Shown here in pieces: positions 1 to 6,558 of a DNA stretch of 9,117 bases. The notes below the pieces were generated by a model. It was not told the DNA's origin. It worked only from the letters and a program-made list of their open reading frames with translations, and searched no databases. The translations under genes and the position numbers were made by a program. Where the stretch lies: the NCBI GenBank assembly GCA_020848665.1, contig JADLHR010000350.1, positions 1 through 9,117 on the forward strand, read 5' to 3'. Source of the stretch: Anaerolineae bacterium. Lineage in GTDB: Bacteria; Chloroflexota; Anaerolineae; Aggregatilineales; Aggregatilineaceae. Positions within the stretch are counted from its first letter, which is position 1; every line of letters begins with the position of its first letter.

Positions 1-3000
1 CCGGCCCAGGATTAGCGTCCGGCCTGGCCCTGGCCGGGTGGTGGATCGTCACCGGTCACCTGGCGAGCGAGCTGGTGCCGTTTCTGTCGGCGCTGGTGAT
101 CCTGTTCCCGCTGTCAGCGGCCTACGCGGCGCTGCAATTCCGGCTGGTGGACACCGACCGCGTCATCACGCAGTCGATCCTCTACGGCCTGATGGTCGGT
201 ATGCTGATGGCAGCGTACTGGTTGGTTGTCGCGGGGGTGGCGTTGTGGATCGGGCGCTCAGCGCGTGAAACGGCGCTCAGCCCGATCGTGATCGTGGCAG
301 CGATCTTCGTGGTGGCGGTCGCGTTTCTGCCGCTGCGCGGGCTGCTCCAGCGCACCATCGACGCGGCTTACTTCCGCACGCGGCGCGGCTACCAGTCCTC
401 GCTGGAGCGTTTCTCGCGCGCGGTGCCGCAGGCTGCTACGCCCGGCGATGTGCTGGCGCTGGTGCAGCGCACGCTGGCTGAGATTGTCGCCCCGGCGCAT
501 GTGATCCTCTTTACGTTGGACGCTGACTCGCAGCAATACCGCGCCCTGCCCGACCCGGCCACCGGGTTCCGCCCGACCGATCTGACCTTCACGCCGCAGA
601 GCGGGCTGGTGCGCTATCTGGCCGAGCAGGCGAGCGTGCTGACGCTCGAAGATCCGCGCCCGCTGCCGCTCGAAGTCGTCAGCGACCGCGCGCGGCTGGC
701 GGTGTTGGCCGCGCCGGTGCTGGTCGGGCTGCGCGGCCAGCGCCAGCTTGACGGCTTCCTGGCAATCGGGCCGCGCCAGAGCGGGGCGGCGTACCTGCAC
801 GAAGACCTGCGCTTCTTCGAGAGCCTGAGCGACCCGCTGGCGCTGGCGGTCGAGCGCGCCCAGGCAGTCGGTGACCTGGAGCGCCGCGTCCGCGTGCAGG
901 ATGTGCTCAGCCAGGTCAGCCGCGCGCTGAACTTCGCCATTGACTTTGACACGCTGCTGGAGCTGCTCTACGCGCAGACGCGGCGCGTCATCCCGGCGCC
1001 CTATTTCACGATCGCGCTGCGCGACGCCCACACCGACGAGTTAACCTACGTCTTCTACAACGAAGGCGACGAGCGCATCGCCGAGCGCGAAGGCGCACGC
1101 TGGCGCATGGGGCTGGACCTCGTCAGCGAGATCGCGCGCACGCAGCAGACATTGCGCACCGACGACTACGTGCGCGAATCGCTGCTGCGTGACCCGCGCG
1201 GCCCGGTCGAGAACCCGAACCTCAAGGCGTGGATGGGCGTCCCGCTGCTGGCTGACACTGGCGGCGGCGTGCTGGGCGTAATGGTCGCCGCCACGACCGA
1301 GCCGGGCGTGACCTTCACCGACGAGCAGCAGGGGCTGTTCTGGGACATCGCCAACCTGGCGGCGAGCGCAATCGACAAGCTGCAACTGCTCAGCAAGACG
1401 CAGCAGCGCGCCCGCCAGCTCAGCGCGATCAACGAAATCGCGACGCGGTTGGCATCCGAGCTGGGTAACGTGGATCGTCTGCTGCAACTGATCACCGAGA
1501 ACGCGGTCCAGATTCTCGGCGCACAGGCGGGCAGCCTGCTGCTGGCTGACGAGGATACCGGCGATCTGGAGTTTCGCGTGGTGGCGGGCGGCGACGCAGG
1601 TCTGAGCGGGCGACGCATCCCGGCGGGCAGCGGGCTGGCCGGCGCGACTGTCCAGCGCGGCTCACCGATTATCGTCAACGATCCGAGCCGCGACTCGCGC
1701 TGGTATGGCGACGTGTACGCGGGCGAGCCGGGCGCTGGCGACAACGGCCTCGAAACGAACGCGATCCTCTCGGTGCCGCTGCTGGCGCAGGGCCGCGCGA
1801 TTGGCGTCTTGCAGACGATCAATAAACTCGACGGTAGTATCTTCGTGCCGGAAGACGCCGACCTGCTGGCGACCTTCGCCGGGCAGGCCGCAATCGCGAT
1901 TGAAAACGCGCGTCTGTTCGACATGACCGACCAGCAACTCGCGCTGCGCGTGCAGGAGCTGGACACGATGCAGCGCATCGACCAGGAACTGAACCGCACG
2001 CTCAACCTCAACAACGTTGTCGATATCACGATGGACTGGGCGCTGCGCAAGAGCGGCGCGTCCGCGGGCGCGCTGCTGATCCTCGACCGCGAGCACAACG
2101 ATCTGCGCCTGGTCGCGTCCTACGGCTACGAGGCGGACAGCCCGCTCGGCCAGCCGGTCGGCGCAACATATCCCGCCGACCGGGGCGTGGTTGGGCGCGG
2201 CATTCGCTCCGGCCAGCCGTCGCTGGTCACGGATGTTTCGATTGACCCGGCTTACGAAGAAACGCTGCCCGGCTGCGTCGCGCAGCTGACCGTCCCGCTA
2301 TTCAGCGCCAACCAGGTAATCGGCGTGATCCTGCTCGAAAGCGCCGACGAGGGCGCGCTCGACCTGCTCGATCTCGACTTCGTCGCGCGCCTGGCGGAGC
2401 ACGCCAGCCCGGCGATCGTCAACGCCCGGCTGTTTCAGGAGCTGACCCGCGCCAACGAAGCGCGCAGCGAGTTTGTGAGCATTGTCGCCCATGAACTCAA
2501 GAACCCGATGACCAGTATGCGCGGCTACACCGATCTGCTGCTCAAAGGCGTGGTCGGGCCGGTCAACGAGCAGCAGGCGGGCTTCCTCAACACGATCTTC
2601 AACAATGTCATGCGCATGGAAACGCTGGTCAGCGACCTCAACGACCTGACCAAGCAGCAGACCAACAACCTGCGGCTGGAGATCGCGCCGGTCAATCTGC
2701 GCGAGGCGCTGGCCGAGACGCTGCGCGCCCAGCAGCGCCTGATCGAAGACAAGGAGCAGACCCTGGCGCTCGACGTACCGGACGATCTGCCGCCGGTCGC
2801 GGGAGATTTCAATCGCCTGATCCAGATTATGACCAACTTCGTCTCGAACGCGAACAAATACACCGGCGAAGGGGGCACGATCACGATTGCGGCGCAGGTC
2901 GCGCGCAATATCTGGGACCCGCAGGGCGCGCCGCAGGTGGTTCACTGCGCAATCCGCGACACGGGCATCGGTATGAGCGAAGACGACCTGGCGCAGCTTT

Positions 3001-3191
3001 TCGTGCCGTACTTCCGCAGCGAAGACGCGCGCACCCGCGACCAGCCGGGGACGGGCCTGGGGCTGGCAATTACGCGCGGGCTGATCGAGCAGCACGGCGG
3101 GCGCGTGTGGGTCGAGAGCGTGCTGAACGAGGGCACGACTTTTCACTTCACGCTGCCCCTGGCAGCCGAGCCGCAGCGCGCCCGCGCCTGA
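1..3191 (+). CDS. Membrane sensor histidine kinase with four GAF domains (5' end outside window)
   Basis: This is the sensor and kinase half of a two-component system, predicted to autophosphorylate a histidine and pass the phosphate to a response regulator that is not in the window. The reading frame is open from base 3 with no stop, so the true start lies upstream; the GTG at 75 is only an internal candidate, and residues below count from it. Hydrophobic segments lie just before 75 and at about 1-22, 34-60 and 68-91, giving at least four membrane passes. Four GAF-like domains follow at about 108-265, 274-440, 449-617 and 632-788. The HisKA H-box HELKNP has its phospho-acceptor at His806. 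The ATPase domain shows the N box (Asn925), the G1 box DTGIG (Asp962) and the G2 box GTGLGL (992-997). There is no receiver domain at the C-terminus. The kinase call is firm; the ligands of the GAF domains cannot be told from sequence. Confidence 0.93.
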   Translation, partial: GPGLASGLALAGWWIVTGHLASELVPFLSALVILFPLSAAYAALQFRLVDTDRVITQSILYGLMVGMLMAAYWLVVAGVALWIGRSARETALSPIVIVAAIFVVAVAFLPLRGLLQRTIDAAYFRTRRGYQSSLERFSRAVPQAATPGDVLALVQRTLAEIVAPAHVILFTLDADSQQYRALPDPATGFRPTDLTFTPQSGLVRYLAEQASVLTLEDPRPLPLEVVSDRARLAVLAAPVLVGLRGQRQLDGFLAIGPRQSGAAYLHEDLRFFESLSDPLALAVERAQAVGDLERRVRVQDVLSQVSRALNFAIDFDTLLELLYAQTRRVIPAPYFTIALRDAHTDELTYVFYNEGDERIAEREGARWRMGLDLVSEIARTQQTLRTDDYVRESLLRDPRGPVENPNLKAWMGVPLLADTGGGVLGVMVAATTEPGVTFTDEQQGLFWDIANLAASAIDKLQLLSKTQQRARQLSAINEIATRLASELGNVDRLLQLITENAVQILGAQAGSLLLADEDTGDLEFRVVAGGDAGLSGRRIPAGSGLAGATVQRGSPIIVNDPSRDSRWYGDVYAGEPGAGDNGLETNAILSVPLLAQGRAIGVLQTINKLDGSIFVPEDADLLATFAGQAAIAIENARLFDMTDQQLALRVQELDTMQRIDQELNRTLNLNNVVDITMDWALRKSGASAGALLILDREHNDLRLVASYGYEADSPLGQPVGATYPADRGVVGRGIRSGQPSLVTDVSIDPAYEETLPGCVAQLTVPLFSANQVIGVILLESADEGALDLLDLDFVARLAEHASPAIVNARLFQELTRANEARSEFVSIVAHELKNPMTSMRGYTDLLLKGVVGPVNEQQAGFLNTIFNNVMRMETLVSDLNDLTKQQTNNLRLEIAPVNLREALAETLRAQQRLIEDKEQTLALDVPDDLPPVAGDFNRLIQIMTNFVSNANKYTGEGGTITIAAQVARNIWDPQGAPQVVHCAIRDTGIGMSEDDLAQLFVPYFRSEDARTRDQPGTGLGLAITRGLIEQHGGRVWVESVLNEGTTFHFTLPLAAEPQRARA

Positions 3192-3199
3192 GATCACAC

Positions 3200-3229
3200 T
3201 GGTCGCACCCGCCGAAAACGGCCTATAAT
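3200..3229 (+). promoter_or_regulatory. Putative promoter of the small repeat protein / ybaK unit
   Basis: A perfect TATAAT lies at 3224-3229, nine bases after the kinase stop region ends its hairpin-like stretch. The best -35 candidate, TGGTCG at 3200-3205 with an 18-bp spacer, matches TTGACA at only three of six positions. Transcription would start near 3236 and leave a leader of about 125 nt before the ATG at 3362. The -10 stands out in this GC-rich gap, but the weak -35 makes the call moderate. Confidence 0.45.
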
Positions 3230-3361
3230 ACGGTTAGAACGCCCGCTGCCAGCGCGAAATGCTGCCTGGTAGCGCGCCGCGTCATTCCGCGACGGTCTGT
3301 TCGTGGTTCGCTGAAGCGTACCTGATCGCCTGAACTCGATGGGTAGAAGGGAGCAGAGGTC

Positions 3362-3583
3362 ATGACACGACAAGGGGTCTTTGACCGCAACGGGGAACGG
3401 CTGGGCTATGTCGAAGGGGATCGCCTCTATGATGTCGAGGGCGTGCAGACGGGGCTGCTGCGTGACGGGGTGATCTACGATCTCAAGGAAACGCGGCGCT
3501 GGCTGCTCGACGGCCACGCGCTGACGGACCTGCAAGGCGCCGTCGTCGGCTATCTGGGCGACGGCATCCGCGACGACGTATAG
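3362..3583 (+). CDS. Small protein of 16-residue beta-type repeats, function unknown
   Basis: The ATG is preceded by AAGGGA at 3347-3352 with nine bases of spacing, a good ribosome-binding site. The 73-residue product divides into units of 16 residues: a half unit ending GVFDRNG (5-11), then 12-27, 28-43, 44-59 and a final 14-residue unit 60-73. Each unit follows the pattern xxxGYLxDGxxYDLxG, as in residues 28-43 (VQTGLLRDGVIYDLKE), with alternating hydrophobics that suggest one beta hairpin per unit. It has no signal peptide, membrane segment or cysteine, so it is probably a soluble, compact beta protein of the short 'beta-flower' type; that likeness is from memory and unverified. It lies 66 bp upstream of ybaK in the same direction with no clear terminator between, so co-transcription is likely. 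I cannot assign a function. Confidence 0.8.
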   Translation: MTRQGVFDRNGERLGYVEGDRLYDVEGVQTGLLRDGVIYDLKETRRWLLDGHALTDLQGAVVGYLGDGIRDDV

Positions 3584-3649
3584 CGGGGCGCCCGCCCCTG
3601 ATCTCTGAAGCGGCGCGTCTCGCTGGCAACCAGACAGGATGGTTCTCGC

Positions 3650-4171
3650 ATGGCACAAGAGCACAAGAAGCTGAACGCGATGCGCTTACTCGACACCCAG
3701 GGCGTCGCCTATGAGACTTTTAGCTACGACCCGACGATTCTGGATGGCGTCCACGCCGCCGAAGCGATGGGCCAGCCCGTCGAGCAGGTCTTCAAGACGC
3801 TGGTCGTGCAGCTTGGCAAGGGCGATCACGCGCTGGTAATGGTCCCGGCCGGGCGGTCGCTGGACCTCAAGAAGTTCGCCCGCGCCATCGGCGAGAAGAA
3901 GGCGACGCTGACGACGCAGCGCGGCGCCGAGGCCGCTACCGGCCTGCGAAAGGGCGGGATCGGCGCGCTGGCGCTGACGCACAAACGCTGGGGCGTCTAT
4001 CTCGACGAGAGCGCGCAGCAGTTCGACGCGATCCTGGTCAACGGCGGCGAGCGCGGAGTCAACGTCAAAGTGCCGGTTGCCGACCTGGTGCGCGTGCTGA
4101 ACGCGCGCGTAGTTGATGTCGCCGCCGAGGATCACGGCGCGGAGCACGGCTCCGGCGACATGGACGGCTGA
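3650..4171 (+). CDS. ybaK: YbaK/EbsC-family aminoacyl-tRNA deacylase
   Basis: Proteins of this family hydrolyse mischarged tRNA in trans, classically Cys-tRNA(Pro), correcting errors of prolyl-tRNA synthetase in the cytoplasm. The 173-residue product has the family layout: NAMRLLD near the start, EQVFKTLVV at 45-53 with the conserved lysine at Lys49 (matching Lys46 of E. coli YbaK), LDLKKFARAIG at 71-81, TGL at 97-99, and NGGERG at 131-136. The start is supported by AGGATGG at 3636-3642, seven bases upstream. Two active-site loops differ from E. coli YbaK as I recall it: the usual GGxSP becomes GGIGA (102-106), and the serine of the SGG loop becomes Asn131. The last 14 or so residues are an acidic, His/Gly-rich tail. 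Membership of the superfamily is sure; exact specificity for Cys-tRNA(Pro), rather than a ProXp-like substrate, is less sure. Confidence 0.9.
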   Translation: MAQEHKKLNAMRLLDTQGVAYETFSYDPTILDGVHAAEAMGQPVEQVFKTLVVQLGKGDHALVMVPAGRSLDLKKFARAIGEKKATLTTQRGAEAATGLRKGGIGALALTHKRWGVYLDESAQQFDAILVNGGERGVNVKVPVADLVRVLNARVVDVAAEDHGAEHGSGDMDG

Positions 4172-4244
4172 CAGGATAGCTCGCAGCATCCGGCGCGGCC
4201 CCGGCGCGACACCACCACTACTCAACCGGGAACATGCCGCGCTG

Positions 4245-4280
4245 CCGGGGCGGATCACATGATCCGTCCCGGTCTTTTTT
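4245..4280 (+). terminator. Strong rho-independent terminator after ybaK
   Basis: The arms 4245-4257 (CCGGGGCGGATCA) and 4260-4272 (TGATCCGTCCCGG) pair over 13 positions with one G-U, and are followed by TC and six T at 4275-4280. Orientation by the T-run is +, so it ends the ybaK transcript. It lies between convergent genes. On the - strand the same hairpin lies just beyond the AIM24-family stop but has no T-run after it. Confidence 0.88.
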
Positions 4281-4295
4281 CGTGGACAGGCTCGC

Positions 4296-4976
4296 TTACG
4301 ATGACTTGGGCAGGTACTGGCGCAGCTTGGCCGCCAGGTTGGTGATCGGCATGGTTTGCAGCCAGACCTTGCCAGGGCCGGTGATCGTCGCCAGGAACAG
4401 CCCTTCCCCACCGCCGATCCAGTTCATCAGGCCCTTCACCATCTCGATGTCGTAGTCGCAAGTCGGCTCGTACATCGCAATGTGGCCGGGATCGATCCGC
4501 AGGCGCTGACCAGGCTGCAAATCGTACATCTGCACCTCACCCGCGATCTCGACGAAGGCTGTGCCGGGGCCAGTCAGCTTTTGCAGGATGAACCCCTCGC
4601 CGCCAAACAGACCCGTGCCGAGCCGCTTGCGGAAGTGCATCGCCAGGTCAACCGAGTCCTCGGCGCACATGAAGGCGTCTTTCTGGCAGATCATGCTGTA
4701 GCCCTCACGCAGCGGGACGGGCAGCACCTTGCCGGGGCTTTCGGTCGTGAAGGTGATCATCGCCTGCGGCGCGGTACAGGTGTAGGTCGTCAGGAACAGG
4801 CTTTCGCCCGCCAGCATCCGGCCCAGCGACTTGCCAATCCCGCCGCGCCCACTGGTCTTCATGTCCAGCCCGTCGCTCATCCACGCCATCCCGCCCGATT
4901 CGGTGTAGATCGCCTCGCCCTGGGTCAGCGTGATCTCGAGCGACTGCATCACGGTGCCGTTAATTTTGTATTCCAT
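4296..4976 (-). CDS. AIM24-family protein (TIGR00266-like)
   Basis: This is a 226-residue beta-rich protein of the AIM24 family, named after a yeast mitochondrial protein; the bacterial members have no settled biochemical role. Three internal repeats are visible: AGESLFLTTYTC (56-67), GGEGFILQKLTGPG (125-138) and GGEGLFLATITGPG (189-202). This fits the pseudo-threefold beta fold known for the family. The C-terminal WLQTMPITNLAAKL (205-218) is also typical. It has no signal peptide or membrane span. The start at 4976 is backed by AGGGAG (bases 4991-4986) at nine bases. It has its own promoter and is separated from the phosphofructokinase gene upstream by a terminator, so the two are probably not one operon. 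Length matches the family, and the family call is firm. Confidence 0.92.
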   Translation of the reverse strand: MEYKINGTVMQSLEITLTQGEAIYTESGGMAWMSDGLDMKTSGRGGIGKSLGRMLAGESLFLTTYTCTAPQAMITFTTESPGKVLPVPLREGYSMICQKDAFMCAEDSVDLAMHFRKRLGTGLFGGEGFILQKLTGPGTAFVEIAGEVQMYDLQPGQRLRIDPGHIAMYEPTCDYDIEMVKGLMNWIGGGEGLFLATITGPGKVWLQTMPITNLAAKLRQYLPKSS

Positions 4977-5016
4977 ATGTGCATGCTCCCTGTCTGAACA
5001 CCGGCGCTGGCTCGGA

Positions 5017-5025
5017 ATTGTAGCA
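5017..5025 (-). promoter_or_regulatory. Putative extended -10 promoter of the AIM24-family gene
   Basis: On the - strand the bases read TGCTACAAT, an extended -10 (TGn plus TACAAT, five of six to consensus). No -35 match exists at 16-18 bp upstream, which is tolerated in extended -10 promoters. The start would fall near 5010, about 34 bases before the ATG. It sits between the terminator at 5051-5082 and the ribosome-binding site. Confidence 0.55.
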
Positions 5026-5050
5026 CGATCGGTGTCCTCGCGCGGGCGAT

Positions 5051-5082
5051 CAAAAAGCGGAGCGCCTGTTGCGCGCCCCGCT
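5051..5082 (-). terminator. Rho-independent terminator after the PPi-type phosphofructokinase gene
   Basis: Read on the - strand, AGCGGGGCGC (5082-5073) pairs with GCGCTCCGCT (5065-5056) over ten positions with one G-U and a seven-base loop, followed by a run of T (complement of A at 5052-5056). It lies 56-87 bases past the stop codon at 5138. Confidence 0.85.
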
Positions 5083-5103
5083 TCGAAATAACGGCTCGTA
5101 CAG

Positions 5104-5140
5104 CTTATGGCAGGATTACGGCAGGGTTACAGCAAGATTA
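5104..5140 (-). repeat. 11-bp tandem repeat starting at the stop codon
   Basis: On the - strand the units are TAATCTTGCTG (5140-5130), TAACCCTGCCG (5129-5119) and TAATCCTGCCA (5118-5108), then a partial TAAG. The first TAA is the stop codon of the phosphofructokinase gene. Because 11 is not a multiple of three, successive TAA triplets fall in all three frames. Confidence 0.75.
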
Positions 5141-6313
5141 CATCAGGAACATCGGCATGCCGAAGACGTGGCGGATTTTCGGACGATACTGCCCCACATC
5201 GTACAGCTCGGCCACATTTACGCGCTTGATACCCTGCATGATCGTGTTCATGTTGATGTCGGTATACAGCCCGCGCTGAAGCGCAACCATCCGGCCAAAG
5301 CGCCCCTGCTCGACAAGGCTCATCGCCATCTGCGCGTAGTTGGCCGCCACCATCAGGTCCAGCGAGTCCGGCGCGCCGGAGCGCATCAGGTAGGCAAGCT
5401 GCTGGTAGATGATGTTCTCGCCGGTCAGGTCGGTGAGCATACTGCCGAGAACCGCGCCGATGCCACCCAGCTTCTTGTGCCCGTAGGCGTCGGCCTCGCC
5501 GGTCTGGATAATCTCGCCCTCGATCATGCGCGCGCCTTCCGAAACGGTCAGCATCGCGTAGTTGCTGGGGTTGATGTGCTTGTCTTCCACGATCATCTCG
5601 GCGAGGCGCTTGGGGTCGAACGGCACCTCGGAGATGATGGCGCGGTCCACGCCAGCCAAATAGGCGGCGATCAGCGAAGTTTCGCCGGAGTTGCGCCCGA
5701 ACAGCTCGACGACTGCGATCCGCTCGTGCGAACCGGCGCTGGTGCGCAGGTTGTGGATAAACTCTACCGAGCGCGTGACGGCGGTCGAAAAGCCGATGCA
5801 GTAGTCAGTCCCGTACACGTCGTTATCCATCGTTTTCGGGATGGCGACGACCTTAACACCCTCGCGGTGCATGCGCTCGCCGTAGCTAAGCGTATCGTCA
5901 CCGCCGATCGGGATCAGCACGTCGATCCCCAGGTGTTCCAGCACGCCGAGCACATGGGCGGTGTAGTCCGCCACGTCACGGTTATGCTTGTCCTTGTGGG
6001 TTGGAACATCCTCGTTCGCCAGGAATTCCGGAACCTGGCCGATCAACACGTTGGACGGGTTGGTGCGCGAGGTGTGCAGGAAAGTCCCGCCGGTGCGGTC
6101 CACCGTGCGGACGGCGTTCTTGTTCAGCGGGATAATCCACTTCAGTTTTTCGGCTTCGGTCGCGTCCACGTTGTAGTTGAGCAGCCCGGCCCAGCCCCGG
6201 CGGATGCCAACAACCTCGTGTCCAGCGTCAACCGCACGATAGACGATCTGCTTGATGCACGGGTTCAGGCCCGGGACATCGCCACCGCCGGTGAGCACGC
6301 CAATACGTAACAT
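5138..6313 (-). CDS. pfp: 6-phosphofructokinase with PPi-type active site
   Basis: It phosphorylates fructose 6-phosphate at C1 in glycolysis, probably using pyrophosphate, which would make the step reversible. The 391-residue product has the donor-binding loop GGGDVPGLN (9-17), IGGDDTLS (136-143), PKTMDND (159-165) with the catalytic base at Asp163, the FGRNSG substrate loop (205-210) and SEG (258-260). The two diagnostic positions of the family carry Asp140 and Lys160; known PPi enzymes have D and K there, while ATP enzymes of the E. coli type have G and G. It resembles group III enzymes, which are longer than the 320-residue classical type. The start at 6313 (MLRIGV) is preferred over an upstream ATG at 6352 because a strong ribosome-binding site lies between and homologues begin just before GG.D.PG. 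A mixed ATP/PPi donor use remains possible. Confidence 0.92.
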   Translation of the reverse strand: MLRIGVLTGGGDVPGLNPCIKQIVYRAVDAGHEVVGIRRGWAGLLNYNVDATEAEKLKWIIPLNKNAVRTVDRTGGTFLHTSRTNPSNVLIGQVPEFLANEDVPTHKDKHNRDVADYTAHVLGVLEHLGIDVLIPIGGDDTLSYGERMHREGVKVVAIPKTMDNDVYGTDYCIGFSTAVTRSVEFIHNLRTSAGSHERIAVVELFGRNSGETSLIAAYLAGVDRAIISEVPFDPKRLAEMIVEDKHINPSNYAMLTVSEGARMIEGEIIQTGEADAYGHKKLGGIGAVLGSMLTDLTGENIIYQQLAYLMRSGAPDSLDLMVAANYAQMAMSLVEQGRFGRMVALQRGLYTDINMNTIMQGIKRVNVAELYDVGQYRPKIRHVFGMPMFLM

Positions 6314-6318
6314 TGATG

Positions 6319-6326
6319 CCTCCCTC
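6319..6326 (-). promoter_or_regulatory. Ribosome-binding site fixing the start at 6313
   Basis: The - strand reads GAGGGAGG, five bases from the ATG at 6313 (seven if GAGGGA is taken as the core). It lies inside the longer open frame that could begin at 6352, so it argues that those 13 extra residues are not translated as the main product. Confidence 0.8.
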
Positions 6327-6440
6327 TTGCTGCAAACATTCGGTGGCGGCAAGCCACTTAATCAGTGATCCAGGGCTGGTGCAGACCGCTGTGACGTGGA
6401 GCGAACGGGGCAAAGATGATGACCAGGCCCACACGTTGCC

Positions 6441-6449
6441 ATTATACCA
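6441..6449 (-). promoter_or_regulatory. Putative extended -10 promoter of the PPi-type phosphofructokinase gene
   Basis: The - strand reads TGGTATAAT, a perfect extended -10. No recognisable -35 is present at 16-18 bp. Transcription would start near 6434, leaving a leader of about 120 nt. It lies downstream of the candidate terminator of the other phosphofructokinase gene, so the two genes would be transcribed separately. Confidence 0.6.
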
Positions 6450-6483
6450 GCCGGGCTGCGGCTCCGCTCTTGACATTTATCAC

Positions 6484-6526
6484 AAAAAACGCCGCCCTTT
6501 TAGTGCTGCTTCGATCGGGATCGGCG
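6484..6526 (-). terminator. Candidate intrinsic terminator after the ATP-type phosphofructokinase gene
   Basis: On the - strand CGCCG-AT-CCC (6526-6517) can pair with GGGCGGCG (6497-6490) with a two-base bulge and a loop of about 19 bases, followed by six T (complement of A at 6484-6489). The T-run is clear and the position, about 30-75 bases past the stop at 6559, is right, but the stem is short and imperfect. Confidence 0.5.
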
Positions 6527-6558
6527 CTCGTGCGGGCCAGGCTTCACTTCTCGCCCGG

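Noticed and set aside
258..1031. - strand open frame inside the histidine kinase gene
   Set aside because: Its product is rich in Arg, Gln and Ala without motifs, and the + frame is a well-conserved kinase.
3211..3222. GCCG-AAAA-CGGC hairpin after the kinase gene, considered as a terminator
   Set aside because: Only four pairs and no T-run; it overlaps the spacer of the predicted promoter.
3588..3597. Short GC hairpin between the small repeat gene and ybaK, considered as a terminator
   Set aside because: The stem is about five pairs with a tiny loop and there is no T-run, so it should not separate the two genes.
4356..4997. + strand open frame opposite the AIM24-family gene
   Set aside because: The - strand product shows three family repeats and has a promoter and ribosome-binding site; the + product is low-complexity shadow.
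5069..6310. Long + strand open frame of 413 codons opposite the PPi-type phosphofructokinase gene
   Set aside because: The - strand frame has clear family motifs, a ribosome-binding site and a terminator; the + frame is His/Val/Arg-rich with no recognisable domain, a common by-product of GC-rich codon use.
6470..6475. Perfect TTGACA on the + strand
   Set aside because: No -10 element lies 16-18 bp downstream and no + strand gene follows.
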